Shown piece after piece: positions 6,539-14,813 of a stretch of DNA of 64,000 nt. Source of the DNA: Lapillicoccus jejuensis. GTDB taxonomy: Bacteria > Actinomycetota > Actinomycetes > Actinomycetales > Dermatophilaceae. Every line of letters begins with the position of its first letter. The first letter of the stretch is position 1. Below the pieces are notes generated by a model, which ran no database searches, was not told the DNA's origin, and saw only the letters and a list, made by a program, of their open reading frames with translations. The stretch is taken from positions 930,001 to 994,000 of the forward strand of contig NZ_VFMN01000001.1 of the NCBI RefSeq assembly GCF_006715055.1. Reading direction: 5' to 3'. The position numbers were made by a program, and so were the translations under genes.

Positions 6539-8098
6539 TCAGCAGCGCAGCCCGTCCTCCGGCACCGTGCCGTCGAGGTAGTAGGCGTCGATCGCGTCGT
6601 CGACGCACGAGTTCGAGCGCTTGTAGGCGGTGTGGCCGTCGCCGTCGAAGGTCACGAGCGAGGCGTTCGCCAGCTCCTGGCGCAGCCGGACCGACCACTC
6701 GTACGGCGTCGCCGGGTCGCGGGTGGTCCCCACGACGACGATCGGGCCGGAGCCCTGGGCGGTGACCTTGTGCGGGGTGCCGGTCGCCTTGACCGGCCAC
6801 ACGCCGCACGGCACGGAGCCCCAGGCCAGGAGCGGCCCGAAGGTGGGGGCCGCGGCCTCGATCTTCCGGGCGTTGGCCTCGACGGTCGGGATGTCGGCGG
6901 TGTCGGGACGGTCGAGGCAGTTGACGGCGTAGATCGCCTCCATGATGTTGCCGGTGTACTGCCCGCCGGGGGTGCGCTCGACCATCTCGTCGGCCAGGCG
7001 CATGAGCAGGTTGCCGCTGCCCTGAGCGGCCTGGGTGAGGGCCTGGCTGAGGGTGGGCCACAGCGACTGGTCGTACATCGCCTGGGCGATGCCGTTGGCG
7101 GCCCAGGTCTGCCCGAGCTCGGTGACGCGCGCGTCGTCGGTGACCGGGACCGGCTGAGTGTCGGTGCGGGCGAGGAAGTCGCGCAGCCACTGCATGCCCT
7201 GGTCGACCGTGCGCCCCACCGGGCAGTCCGAGCGCGTGACGCAGTCCGCGACGTAGGCGCGGGCGGCGGTCTCGAAGCCCTGTGCCTGGCCGAGGTTGAT
7301 CTCGTACGACGTGAGGTCCGGCGGCACGACGCCGTCGAGGACCATGCGGCCCACCTTGGTGGGGAACAGGTCGGCGTACGTCGCCCCGAGGAAGGTGCCG
7401 TAGGACTTGCCGAGGTAGGTCAGCCTCGCCTCCCCCAGCGCCGCCCGCAGGACGTCCATGTCCTTGGCGGCGTCGACGGTGGAGACGTGCGGGAGCAGCC
7501 GGGCGCTGCGCTGCTCGCACCCGTCGGCGTAGGTCTTCGCCTCGGCGACCCAGGCCTGCGCCTCCGCGGTGTCCTCCGGCGTCTGGTCGGTGTCGAAGAA
7601 CCGGTCCATGCCCTCGTCGGGCAGGCAGTCGATCGGGGCCGAGCGGGCCACGCCGCGCGGGTCGAAGCCCACGACGTCGTACCGGGTGCGCACCCCCGAG
7701 CCGACGATCTGGCCGGCCGCCTTGGCGTAGTCGACGCCCGAGCCGCCCGGGCCGCCGGGGTTGACCACGAGGGAGCCGATCCGGTTCGACGCCGAGCGCG
7801 CCGGCACCTTGAGCAGGGCCAGCCCGATCGTCGCGCCGTCGGGCTGCGCGTAGTCGACCGGCACCGTGAGGGTGGCGCACTGCCCGCCCTGGCAGTCCGA
7901 CCAGGCGAGCGTCTGCGTGTAGAAGCGCGCGAGCCCGCTCTGCCCGGCGGGCGGCGTCTGGCTGCCCGGCGCGGGGGTCGTCGAGACCGGGGCGGAGTCC
8001 CCGGAAGACAGGAACGGCAGGCTCGCGCAGGAGGAGAGCACCAGCGCGCTCACGAGGGCCGCACCGGCCAGGGCGGCAGGACGCCGCAGTCGGGTCAT
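6539..8098 (-). CDS. secreted lipoprotein alpha/beta-hydrolase, TAP-like (tripeptidyl aminopeptidase family)
   Basis: A 519-aa exported hydrolase. The N-terminus is a lipoprotein signal with lipobox VLSSC, so the mature protein is anchored outside the membrane. The fold shows the oxyanion region LVVNPGGPGGSG, the nucleophile elbow YLGKSYGTFLGATYA, and a C-terminal TAP-like cap with the acid in VVGTTRDPATPY and the histidine in FDGDGHTAY. Actinobacterial relatives (SlpD/SlpE-like) remove N-terminal tripeptides from secreted proteins, but substrates vary. Six or more cysteines suggest disulfides. GGAGGAG precedes ATG 8098. It is separated from the upstream gene by a strong terminator, so it is probably its own transcript. 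Confidence 0.9.
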   Translation of the reverse strand: MTRLRRPAALAGAALVSALVLSSCASLPFLSSGDSAPVSTTPAPGSQTPPAGQSGLARFYTQTLAWSDCQGGQCATLTVPVDYAQPDGATIGLALLKVPARSASNRIGSLVVNPGGPGGSGVDYAKAAGQIVGSGVRTRYDVVGFDPRGVARSAPIDCLPDEGMDRFFDTDQTPEDTAEAQAWVAEAKTYADGCEQRSARLLPHVSTVDAAKDMDVLRAALGEARLTYLGKSYGTFLGATYADLFPTKVGRMVLDGVVPPDLTSYEINLGQAQGFETAARAYVADCVTRSDCPVGRTVDQGMQWLRDFLARTDTQPVPVTDDARVTELGQTWAANGIAQAMYDQSLWPTLSQALTQAAQGSGNLLMRLADEMVERTPGGQYTGNIMEAIYAVNCLDRPDTADIPTVEANARKIEAAAPTFGPLLAWGSVPCGVWPVKATGTPHKVTAQGSGPIVVVGTTRDPATPYEWSVRLRQELANASLVTFDGDGHTAYKRSNSCVDDAIDAYYLDGTVPEDGLRC

Positions 8099-8170
8099 GG
8101 GGTACGGCGCTCCTCCGGTCGCGGCCGGGTCGGTGGCCGTCGGTCAGGTGCGAGCACGGTACCCCGCGCA

Positions 8171-8200
8171 CCTGGGCCGCGCCCGGGGGCGCGGCCCAGG
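8171..8200. terminator. 14-bp stem terminator-like hairpin
   Basis: CCTGGGCCGCGCCC and GGGCGCGGCCCAGG pair perfectly around GG. It lies nine bases downstream of the stop of the ScyD-like gene on the minus strand and in front of the TAP-like hydrolase. Confidence 0.7.
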
Positions 8201-8209
8201 CCGGGGACG

Positions 8210-9325
8210 TCACCGCTGGTAGCGCAGCACCTTGCCCGGTCCGACCGGCGCTCCCGTGTCGTCCGTCTGCGCGATGGTCGAGACGTAGACCGAGCCGCCG
8301 GCGACCTCGACCCCGAGCGGGCCGGCGACCTGGGCGAAGGTCGTCACCCGGCCGTCCTGGACCTTGGCGATCCGGCCGCCGAAGAGCTCGGCGACGAAGA
8401 CGGCCTTGGCGTCCCGCCCGGAACCGACGGCGAGGTTGGTGGCGCCGAGGAAGCCCGTGGCCACCTTGAACGCCGACCCGCCGGAGGCGTCGAGCCGGTA
8501 GAGCGAGCCGCGGGCGCCCAGCTCCGGGCCCTCGGGGCCACCCGGGAGCGTCGTCACCCAGAGCCGGCCGTCGGGGGCCTGCTCGACGTCGGTCGGCACC
8601 GGCTCGAAGCGGTACGTCGTCCCGACGATGCAGGTCGGCGCCCCGAGCGCGGCGGCCTGCTCGGCGGTGATCGTGATCGGCTGGGGCGGCAGCACGGCCA
8701 TCGTGCTGACGGTGCCGTCCGTCGTGATCCGCAGGATGTCGTTGCCGCCTGCGTCGGCGACCGCCCAGGTCCCGTCGGCGAGCGCCGCGACCGAGTACGG
8801 GTGGGCGTCGAGCAGCCCGGTGTAGCGGGCCGGGCCCTGGGTAACCTGGCGGAAGAAGGCCTTCGCGCACGCGTTCGCGCTGGGCAGGACGCCGTACGTG
8901 TTGACGGAGTCGGGGTTGTGCATCCGCTCGTAGCCGCTGAGGTCGACGACGAGGTCGTCCGCCCCCGGCCGGTGCAGGACGAAGGCGGCGTTGCCGCTGT
9001 CGTCCGTCGTCGTGTAGGCGAAGGACGAGCCGTCCGTCGACCACTCGACCCCGGCGGCGCCGGGGGCGTTCGTGACGACCGGCACCGAGTGGCCGTCCGT
9101 CACCCGGGACACCAGCCCGGTGAAGCCGTCGGCGACGAGCACGGCGTCGCCGCGCACGGCGAGGTTGAAGGGCCCCACGACGTCGCGCGCGAGGACCTCG
9201 CGGGACGTGGACCCCGTGGCCGTCGCCGTGGACGCGGCGGCGGAGGTGGTCGTGAGCGGCGCGAGGGTCAGGGCGAGGGCCCCGGACGCGACGGCGACGA
9301 CGATCGAACGAGCTCTGCGAAGCAT
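8210..9325 (-). CDS. secreted ScyD/ScyE-family beta-propeller protein
   Basis: A 371-aa protein with a Sec signal peptide (basic MLRRARS, hydrophobic VVAVASGALALTLAPL, then an AAAS cleavage region). The mature part is a repeat-rich propeller: FNLAVRGDAVLVADGFTGLV, TWAVADAGGNDILRITTDG, RLWVTTLPGG and GATNLAVGSGRDAKAVFVAE are successive blade strands. The family is named from cyanobacterial scytonemin clusters but is widespread in actinobacteria, where its role is not known; it resembles sugar-dehydrogenase-type or NHL propellers. ATG 9325 has AGGAGAACCG directly upstream. The gene is monocistronic, ended by the hairpin at 8171-8200. Confidence 0.75.
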   Translation of the reverse strand: MLRRARSIVVAVASGALALTLAPLTTTSAAASTATATGSTSREVLARDVVGPFNLAVRGDAVLVADGFTGLVSRVTDGHSVPVVTNAPGAAGVEWSTDGSSFAYTTTDDSGNAAFVLHRPGADDLVVDLSGYERMHNPDSVNTYGVLPSANACAKAFFRQVTQGPARYTGLLDAHPYSVAALADGTWAVADAGGNDILRITTDGTVSTMAVLPPQPITITAEQAAALGAPTCIVGTTYRFEPVPTDVEQAPDGRLWVTTLPGGPEGPELGARGSLYRLDASGGSAFKVATGFLGATNLAVGSGRDAKAVFVAELFGGRIAKVQDGRVTTFAQVAGPLGVEVAGGSVYVSTIAQTDDTGAPVGPGKVLRYQR

Positions 9326-9483
9326 CGGTTCTCCTGGTGGCAAGGCGGTACCCGTCCCCCCGCGGGTGCGTGGACACCCGGGCGCAAGGCCGGACGGCGT
9401 CTCCCTGCCGATGACGGCGCTGTCGGTCTGCCCGGCAGTGTGCTCCGCTCCCAGGTGGCGCGCACCGGTTTTCCCGAGAACTG

Positions 9484-10677
9484 TCAGGCGGCCGGCCCGG
9501 TCGGCCCGGGCAGCGGGCCGATGGCGAGCGTCACGGTCATCGCCTCGAGGGCGAGCAGCGGCGGCACGTTGCTCGCGATCCGCTCGCGGGCCTCGCCGAT
9601 GGCGTCCATCGCCTGGAGCAGCCGCTCGGGCGAGCGGGCGGCCGCCAGCGCCCGGACCACGTCGACGCTGTCCTCGTTGACGAGGTCGACCGGCGGCCCG
9701 AGGTGCAGCACGAGCGCGTCGCGGTGCACGGAGAGCAGGTCGACGAGGGCGCGGTCGACGACGTCGCGGGCGAAGCGGGTCGCCCGCGCCTTCTGCTCCC
9801 GCTCGAGCGAGGCCAGCTGCGCCCGCACGTGCGGGGGCTGGGTGCGGGCGCCGGGCTCGGCGCCGAGGGTCTCCAGCAGCCGGGTCCGCTCGGCGACGTC
9901 GCGCTCCGCCGACGCCGCGGTCGTCTCGTCGTCGGCGATCGAGGCCAGGTCGGCGGCGGCGCCGACGGCGTCGCCGACGCCGTGGATGCGCGCGGGCATG
10001 GTGATGACCTCGCGGCGACGGATCCGCGCGCCCTCGTCGCGGGCCAGCCGCCGGGCCAGGCCGACGTGCGACTGGGCGGCGCGGGCGGCGTACCGCGCCA
10101 TGGTCGGGTCGACCCCGTCGCGGCGCACGAGCAGGTCCGCGACCGCCTCGGCCGGCGGGGTGCGCAGCCGCACGTGCCGGGTGCGGGAGCGGATGGTGAC
10201 GATGACGTCGTCGAGGCTCGGGGCGCAGAGCACCCACACGGTGCGCGGCGTCGGCTCCTCGAGCGCCTTGAGCAGGACGTTGGCCGGGGCGTCGCTGTAC
10301 GACGTCAGCCGGTCCGCGTCCTCGACGACGATGACCCGCCAGCGCCCGACCGACGGTCGCAGCCCCGCCTCCTGGACGAGCGCGCGCATGTCGTCGACCT
10401 TGAGCGAGAGGCCCTCGGTCGCGACGAGGCGCACGTCGGCGTGCGACCCCTTGAGGGCGGTGCGGCACTCGCGGCACTCGCCGCAGCCGCCCCGCGGGCA
10501 CTGCAGCGCGGCGGCGAAGGCGCGCGCCGCGACCGAGCGGCCGGACCCCGGCGGGCCGGTGAGCAGCCAGGCGTGGGTCATCGCCCCCGGGTGGGTGGCG
10601 GCGTGGGCGAGGGTGGCGACGGCGTCGGGCTGGCCGACGACGTCCCCCCAGACGCCTTGCGCGACAGCGGTGCTCAC
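9484..10677 (-). CDS. holB: DNA polymerase III delta' subunit
   Basis: A 397-aa clamp-loader AAA+ protein. It begins VWGDVVGQPDAVATLAHAA, then the P-loop region LLTGPPGSGRSVAARAFA, a Cys4 zinc module (CPRGGCGECREC), the Walker B region VIVVEDADRL and the sensor region NVLLKALEEPTPRTVWVL. The P-loop lysine is arginine, which fits delta' as a non-hydrolysing subunit. The C-terminal 150 residues form the collar. With DnaX and delta it loads the sliding clamp. GTG 10677 overlaps the tmk stop by four bases (GTGA), so tmk-holB is an operon as in many bacteria. Confidence 0.93.
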   Translation of the reverse strand: MSTAVAQGVWGDVVGQPDAVATLAHAATHPGAMTHAWLLTGPPGSGRSVAARAFAAALQCPRGGCGECRECRTALKGSHADVRLVATEGLSLKVDDMRALVQEAGLRPSVGRWRVIVVEDADRLTSYSDAPANVLLKALEEPTPRTVWVLCAPSLDDVIVTIRSRTRHVRLRTPPAEAVADLLVRRDGVDPTMARYAARAAQSHVGLARRLARDEGARIRRREVITMPARIHGVGDAVGAAADLASIADDETTAASAERDVAERTRLLETLGAEPGARTQPPHVRAQLASLEREQKARATRFARDVVDRALVDLLSVHRDALVLHLGPPVDLVNEDSVDVVRALAAARSPERLLQAMDAIGEARERIASNVPPLLALEAMTVTLAIGPLPGPTGPAA

Positions 10678-11336
10678 GCCTGCACCCCTAGCCGGTCCAG
10701 GGCCTGCCCGACCCGGGCGAGGACGAGCGCGTGCGCCTCCTCGGGCGGCAGGGCCGCGTCGACGACGACGTACCGCTGCGGGTCGGCCTGCGCGAGGAGG
10801 AGGAAGTGACGGCGTACGGCGTCGTGGAAGTCGTCGCCCTCCGCCTCGAGCCGGTCGGCGGCCCCCCGGGCGCCGCGCCGCTCGCGCCCCGTCGCCGCGG
10901 TGACGTCGAGCAGGACGGTGAGGTCGGGCAGCAGGCCGCCCACGGCCCAGTGCTGCAGCCGCGTGACGTCCTCGACGCCGAGGTCGCGACCGGCGCCCTG
11001 GTAGGCGACCGAGGAGTCGACGTACCGGTCGGTGACGACGACCCGGCCGGCCGCGAGCGCGGGGCGCAGGACGAGCTCGACGTGCTGGGCCTTGTCGGCC
11101 GCGTAGAGCAGCGCCTCGGCCCGCGGGGCGACGTGGTCGCCGTGCAGGACGAGGTCGCGCAGCGCCTGCCCCAGCGGGGTCCCGCCCGGCTGGCGGGTGA
11201 CGAGGACGTCGTCGACGCCCCGCCGCGCGAGGGCCTCGACGAGCAGCCGGACCTGGGTCGACTTGCCGGCTCCGTCGCCGCCCTCGAAGGCGACGAACAG
11301 TCCGCCGCGGGCGGCGTCGGTCGAGGGGGTCGGCAC
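10674..11336 (-). CDS. tmk: thymidylate kinase
   Basis: A 220-aa dTMP kinase. It has the P-loop FVAFEGGDGAGKST, the dTMP-binding VTRQPGGTPLGQALRD and the TDRYVDSSVAYQGAGR motif (DRY/S). It makes dTDP for DNA synthesis. The frame stays open far upstream, but TAGGCT ends seven bases before GTG 11336, so a leaderless mRNA starting there is the best choice and also gives normal length. It is translationally coupled to holB downstream. Confidence 0.94.
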   Translation of the reverse strand: MPTPSTDAARGGLFVAFEGGDGAGKSTQVRLLVEALARRGVDDVLVTRQPGGTPLGQALRDLVLHGDHVAPRAEALLYAADKAQHVELVLRPALAAGRVVVTDRYVDSSVAYQGAGRDLGVEDVTRLQHWAVGGLLPDLTVLLDVTAATGRERRGARGAADRLEAEGDDFHDAVRRHFLLLAQADPQRYVVVDAALPPEEAHALVLARVGQALDRLGVQA

Positions 11337-11383
11337 GGCCGCCAGCCTAGGCCAGCCGGCCGACACCCCTCGGGCCGTCGTCC

Positions 11384-12220
11384 TCAGGCGCCCGTCGCCT
11401 CGTGCCGGTCGGCGTTGGCGTGGATCGCGTCCCGGGTGAACCGCGCGAGCCCCGGCGCGACGTCCTCGTACGTCTGCGTGAACCGCTCGTCGGCGACGTA
11501 CAGGTCGCCCAGCCCGCGGTGCATGGCGTAGGGCACGTCGTAGAACCAGCGCTCGATGTGCCGGCGGTGCGCCTCGGCCGCGTCCATCGCCGCCTCGCTC
11601 GTGGCCGGCTCGCCCGAGCCCAGCGCGGCGGCGAGCCCGTCGTTGACGGCGTCCATGTCGGCCTTGATGGCGACCCAGTCCTCCTTGCCGTACGACGACG
11701 TGCGGTCGCGCGACTGCTTCCACGCGTCGGTCTCGCCCCAGCGCTCCTGCGCCTCGGCGCTCCACTCCTGCTCGTGGTCGGCGAAGCGGTCGCCGAACAG
11801 CTCGCGCTGCTCCTGCCTGCTGATGCCCATGCCCGTGCTCTCCTTCTCGATGGCTGCGTCGATGGCGTCCACCAGGTCGTGCAGCTCCGACAGCCGGCCG
11901 ACCACCGCCGCCCGCTGCCGCCGCAGGTGGCCCTCCAGCTGCGCCCCGGACGCCCCCAGCAGCGCGCGGATCTCCTCGAGGGGGAAGCCGAGCCGCCGGT
12001 AGACGACGACGGTGGTCAGCCGCTGCAGGTCCGCCTCGGTGTAGAGGCGGTAGCCGGCGGCGGACCGCTCGCTCGGGCTGACCAGCCCGATCCCGTCGTA
12101 GTGGTGCAGGGTGCGCACGGTGACGCCCAGCTCGTCGGCGACCTGGCCGACGGTGAGCGCCCGGTCACGGGGCGCGCCGGTGGTGGTGGTGGTGGTGGTG
12201 GTGGTCCGGTCGGTGGACAT
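11384..12220 (-). CDS. MerR-family regulator with TipAS-like ligand domain
   Basis: A 278-aa regulator. Residues 20-90 are the MerR helix-turn-helix (LTVGQVADELGVTVRTLHHY, YRLYTEADLQRL), followed by a coiled-coil dimer helix and a C-terminal TipAS-like domain (WGETDAWKQSRDRTSSYGKE; HRRHIERWFYDV). TipA-type proteins bind thiopeptides or other bulky drugs and activate export genes by twisting an over-spaced promoter. A promoter of that design lies directly upstream, so it probably controls itself; a matching one precedes the ABC exporter at 33 kb. Residues 6-14 are nine threonines encoded by a GGT/ACC triplet run (12179-12205). Confidence 0.9.
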   Translation of the reverse strand: MSTDRTTTTTTTTTGAPRDRALTVGQVADELGVTVRTLHHYDGIGLVSPSERSAAGYRLYTEADLQRLTTVVVYRRLGFPLEEIRALLGASGAQLEGHLRRQRAAVVGRLSELHDLVDAIDAAIEKESTGMGISRQEQRELFGDRFADHEQEWSAEAQERWGETDAWKQSRDRTSSYGKEDWVAIKADMDAVNDGLAAALGSGEPATSEAAMDAAEAHRRHIERWFYDVPYAMHRGLGDLYVADERFTQTYEDVAPGLARFTRDAIHANADRHEATGA

Positions 12221-12227
12221 GGGAAGG

Positions 12228-12258
12228 AGCCTCCGGCCTCACGTCGGGTGAGGGTCAA
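12228..12258 (-). promoter_or_regulatory. MerR-type promoter of the TipA-like gene
   Basis: Minus strand: TTGACC (12258-12253), then a 19-base spacer containing the dyad CCTCAC-ccgac-GTGAGG (12253-12237), then GAGGCT (12233-12228) as a weak -10. A 19-base spacer with an internal dyad is characteristic of MerR-activated promoters. The predicted start falls almost on ATG 12220. Confidence 0.7.
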
Positions 12259-12352
12259 GCCCATTCTGCGGGACGCCCGTCCGGGGGCGGCATAGCCGAC
12301 GCCGGCGCGCGGTTGGTCACGACGACACCCGTCCCCGACCGGAAGGCCCCCC

Positions 12353-13390
12353 GTGCGCGCCGTCGTCCTCACCCAGCCCGGATCCAGCGACGTCCTGCAG
12401 GTCGTCGAGCGCGAGCCCGCCGAGCCCGGCGCCGGCGAGGTCCGGGTCCGCGTCGTCCGCTCCGCCGTCAACCCGACCGACTGGAAGTCGCGCTCGGGGT
12501 CGACCGGAGCGGGCCTCGCCTTCGCGGAGGTGGTCCCCCACCAGGACGGCTCCGGCGTCGTCGACGCGCTCGGCGAGGGGGTCGAGGGTCTCGCCGTCGG
12601 CGACCCGGTGTGGGTGATGCTCGCCGCGCACCAGCGCCCGACCGGCACCGCCCAGGAGCTCACCGTGCTGCCGCGCGAGCGCGTCGTGAAGCTGCCCGAC
12701 GGGGCGCCGTACGACGTCGGGGCGGACCTCGGCGTGCCCGCCGTCACCGCGCACCGCGCGCTGACCACGAGCGAGGGCGGGCCGACCCGGCTGTCCCCCG
12801 GCGCGCTCGCCGGGCGCACCGTCCTCGTCCAGGGCGGCGCCGGCGCCGTCGGTAACGCGGCGATCCAGCTGGCCGCCTGGGCCGGCGCGACCGTCGTCAC
12901 GACGGTCTCCTCCGACGCCAAGGCCGCGCTGGCCCGTGCGGCCGGCGCCCACCACGTCGTGGACTACCGGGCCACCGGCCCCGAGGGCACCGTCGCCGCC
13001 GTCCGGGAGGCCGCCCCCGACGGCGTCGACGTCGTCGTCGAGGTCTCCCCCGCGCGCAACCTCGGGCTCGACCTGCAGGTCATCGCCCCCCGCGGGACCA
13101 TCGCGATCTACGCCAACGACGGCGGCGACGAGGTGAGCCTCACGGTCCGAAAGACCTTCACCACCAACGCGCGGTTCCAGTGGGTGCTGCTCTACACGGT
13201 CGGGGCCGAGGCGCTGGCCGCCGCCGCGGAGGACGTCACCGCGGCCGTCGCGGACGGGGCCTTCGGGGTCGGCGAGGAGCACGGGCTGCCGCTGCACCAC
13301 TACCGGCTCGAGGACGTCGCCGCGGCGCACGAGGCCGTCGAGGGCGGCGTCGTCGGCAAGGTGCTGCTCGACGTGTCCGACCCGGCCTGA
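12353..13390 (+). CDS. NADPH:quinone reductase-like zinc-independent MDR oxidoreductase
   Basis: A 345-aa medium-chain dehydrogenase/reductase. The GroES-like N-terminal domain opens MRAVVLTQPGSSDVLQV, and the Rossmann domain has VLVQGGAGAVGNAAIQLA and HHVVDYRA. Zinc-ligand cysteines of alcohol dehydrogenases are absent, so it belongs to the quinone-reductase or zeta-crystallin branch, which reduces quinones or enones with NADPH. GTG 12353 has GGAAGG seven bases upstream. It diverges from the TipA-like regulator with a 132-base gap. The MerR-type promoter faces the regulator, so control of this gene by it is uncertain. Confidence 0.85.
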   Translation: MRAVVLTQPGSSDVLQVVEREPAEPGAGEVRVRVVRSAVNPTDWKSRSGSTGAGLAFAEVVPHQDGSGVVDALGEGVEGLAVGDPVWVMLAAHQRPTGTAQELTVLPRERVVKLPDGAPYDVGADLGVPAVTAHRALTTSEGGPTRLSPGALAGRTVLVQGGAGAVGNAAIQLAAWAGATVVTTVSSDAKAALARAAGAHHVVDYRATGPEGTVAAVREAAPDGVDVVVEVSPARNLGLDLQVIAPRGTIAIYANDGGDEVSLTVRKTFTTNARFQWVLLYTVGAEALAAAAEDVTAAVADGAFGVGEEHGLPLHHYRLEDVAAAHEAVEGGVVGKVLLDVSDPA

Positions 13391-13522
13391 CGGGCCTCGT
13401 CGAGCACGCCCCGCAGGCGGTCCGCGACCTCGTCCGGCAGATGACCGGACGGCCCGCGGCACTTCCGTGCACGTGAGCGCTTGGTGTCACCGGGCCGCTG
13501 AAACCTGCGCAATCGACCACCG

Positions 13523-13660
13523 ATGTTGCGCTCATGGCCTAGTGTGGCAACATCGCTTCCGCCGAGACCACCTGGTGGAGGCATCCCGACGGGCCCCAGG
13601 GTCCGTCGGCCCGTGAGCGCGGCGCCCATGACGAGACCCCCCGAGCCGTCGTGGGCGCCG
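13523..13660 (+). ncRNA. candidate small RNA with C6-loop hairpin (6C-like?)
   Basis: Between two convergent genes lies TAGTGT (13540-13545), a plausible -10, inside an inverted repeat ATGTTGC/GCAACAT (13523-13529 and 13547-13553). Downstream come a 7-bp hairpin CCGACGG/CCGTCGG (13586-13609) and a 13-bp hairpin (13621-13633 with 13647-13659) whose loop holds six consecutive C (13637-13642). The known actinobacterial 6C RNA has hairpins with such C-runs, but only one of the two loops fits here and the known 6C gene usually sits beside ssd. It may simply be a two-way terminator. Confidence 0.3.
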
Positions 13661-13662
13661 CT

Positions 13663-14295
13663 TCACGTGCCGGGCCGGTCCGCCACCTCCCCCCTGGCGT
13701 CGACCGGGCCCCCCAGCGCACCCTGCTCCAGCGCGAGCAGGGTGCGCTTGGCGTCCGCGCCCCCGCGGTAGCGCCCCGGCGTCCCGTCCGAGCGGACCAC
13801 CCGGTGGCACGGCACGAGCAGCGGCAGCGGGTTGGTCGCGCAGGCGGTGCCGACCGCGCGGACGGCGCGGGGGCTGCTCGTGCGGGCCGCCAGCTCGCCG
13901 TACGTCGCGACGGCGCCGTACGGGACGTCGGTGGCCAGGCGGTCCAGGACCTCGCGGCGGTAGCCGGAGCTGAGGCGCCGGTCGAGCGCGACGCCGGTGG
14001 CGGCGTCGAGGCGCCGGCCGGCGAAGTAGGCGTCGAGCCAGCGCGCGGCCGGGTCGAGCCGGCGCGGGGCGAGAAGCACCCGCGGGCTGACCCGCCGGGC
14101 CAGCTCGTCCTCGACGGCGTCGAACCCCTCCCCCTCGAAGGCGATCCGCACCACCCCCGCGGGGGTCGCGGCGAGCAGCAGGGGCCCGACGGGGCTGTCG
14201 AGGGTGCGGACGGCGACGTCGAGGGTGCCGTCGCGCTCGGCGGCGTCCGCGAGCCGGTCGCGGAGCCGGTCGAGGTCGGAGGGCGGGGTGGTCAT
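13663..14295 (-). CDS. methylated-DNA--protein-cysteine S-methyltransferase-like protein (first of two)
   Basis: A 210-aa protein. The C-terminal DNA-alkyltransferase domain has the methyl-acceptor motif LLVPCHRVV and the helix-turn-helix region VPYGAVATYGELAARTSSPR, with the usual AVGTACATNPLP before the active cysteine. These proteins take an O6-alkyl group from guanine in a suicide reaction. The N-terminal region (SPVGPLLLAATPAGVVRIAF) is the typical ribonuclease-like domain. ATG 14295 overlaps the stop of the sigma-factor gene (ATGA). It is third in an operon with an ECF sigma factor and a second alkyltransferase. One copy could be a sensor or ATL-like, but both keep PCHR. Confidence 0.88.
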   Translation of the reverse strand: MTTPPSDLDRLRDRLADAAERDGTLDVAVRTLDSPVGPLLLAATPAGVVRIAFEGEGFDAVEDELARRVSPRVLLAPRRLDPAARWLDAYFAGRRLDAATGVALDRRLSSGYRREVLDRLATDVPYGAVATYGELAARTSSPRAVRAVGTACATNPLPLLVPCHRVVRSDGTPGRYRGGADAKRTLLALEQGALGGPVDARGEVADRPGT

Positions 14296-14804
14296 GCGGG
14301 CTCCTCGGGGTCGAGACCGGCGCGGCGCAGGGCGGCGACCCCGTCGGCGGCGGACCGGCGCACGGCGGCCGCGCTGCGGCCGGTGAGCCGGGCGACCTGG
14401 GGGTGCGGCAGCCCGGCGAGGTGGTGGTAGGCGACCGCCTCGCGCTGGCGCGGCGGCAGGGCCGCGACGGCGGCGACGAGGTCGAGGGCGTCGACGTGGG
14501 CGGTCGACCCGGCGGCGGGGGCCCCCACCGCCGCCGTACGACGCCCCGGCTCGGGCGGCTCGGCGACGACCGTCCCGCGCCGGGCCGACGCCCGGACGAC
14601 GTCGACCGCCTTGCGGTGGGCGATGGTGACGAGCCACCCGGCGACATCGGCGTCCTCGGGCAGGTCGGGCCAGGCCCGCAGGGCGCTGAGGAAGGTCTCG
14701 GACCACGCGTCCTCGGCGTCCGCGCCGGGGCCGAGGACGGCGCCGACGACCCGCAGGACGCGGGCGCCGTGGGCCTGCACGGCGCGCTCGAAGGGGGCCT
14801 GCAC
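14292..14804 (-). CDS. ECF-type RNA polymerase sigma factor
   Basis: A 170-aa sigma-70 family protein with regions 2 and 4 only. Region 2 is seen in ADAEDAWSETFLSALRAW and VTIAHRKAVDVVRA; region 4 in ALPPRQREAVAYHHLAGLPH followed by VARLTGRSAAAVRRSAADG. ECF factors redirect RNA polymerase to a small regulon. No anti-sigma gene lies beside it; instead it is sandwiched between two alkyltransferase genes, with nine bases upstream and a four-base overlap downstream. This suggests a role in response to DNA alkylation (inference). GTG 14804 is the only reasonable start. Confidence 0.85.
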   Translation of the reverse strand: MQAPFERAVQAHGARVLRVVGAVLGPGADAEDAWSETFLSALRAWPDLPEDADVAGWLVTIAHRKAVDVVRASARRGTVVAEPPEPGRRTAAVGAPAAGSTAHVDALDLVAAVAALPPRQREAVAYHHLAGLPHPQVARLTGRSAAAVRRSAADGVAALRRAGLDPEEPA

Positions 14805-14813
14805 GGGGCGGGA

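Noticed and set aside
6018-9377. Very long open frames over 3 kb on the strand or frame opposite real genes (for example here, 37866-42587 and 18440-20725)
   Set aside because: They are Arg/Pro/Ala/Gly-rich, lack any domain, and overlap genes with clear family motifs. High GC removes stop codons from other frames.
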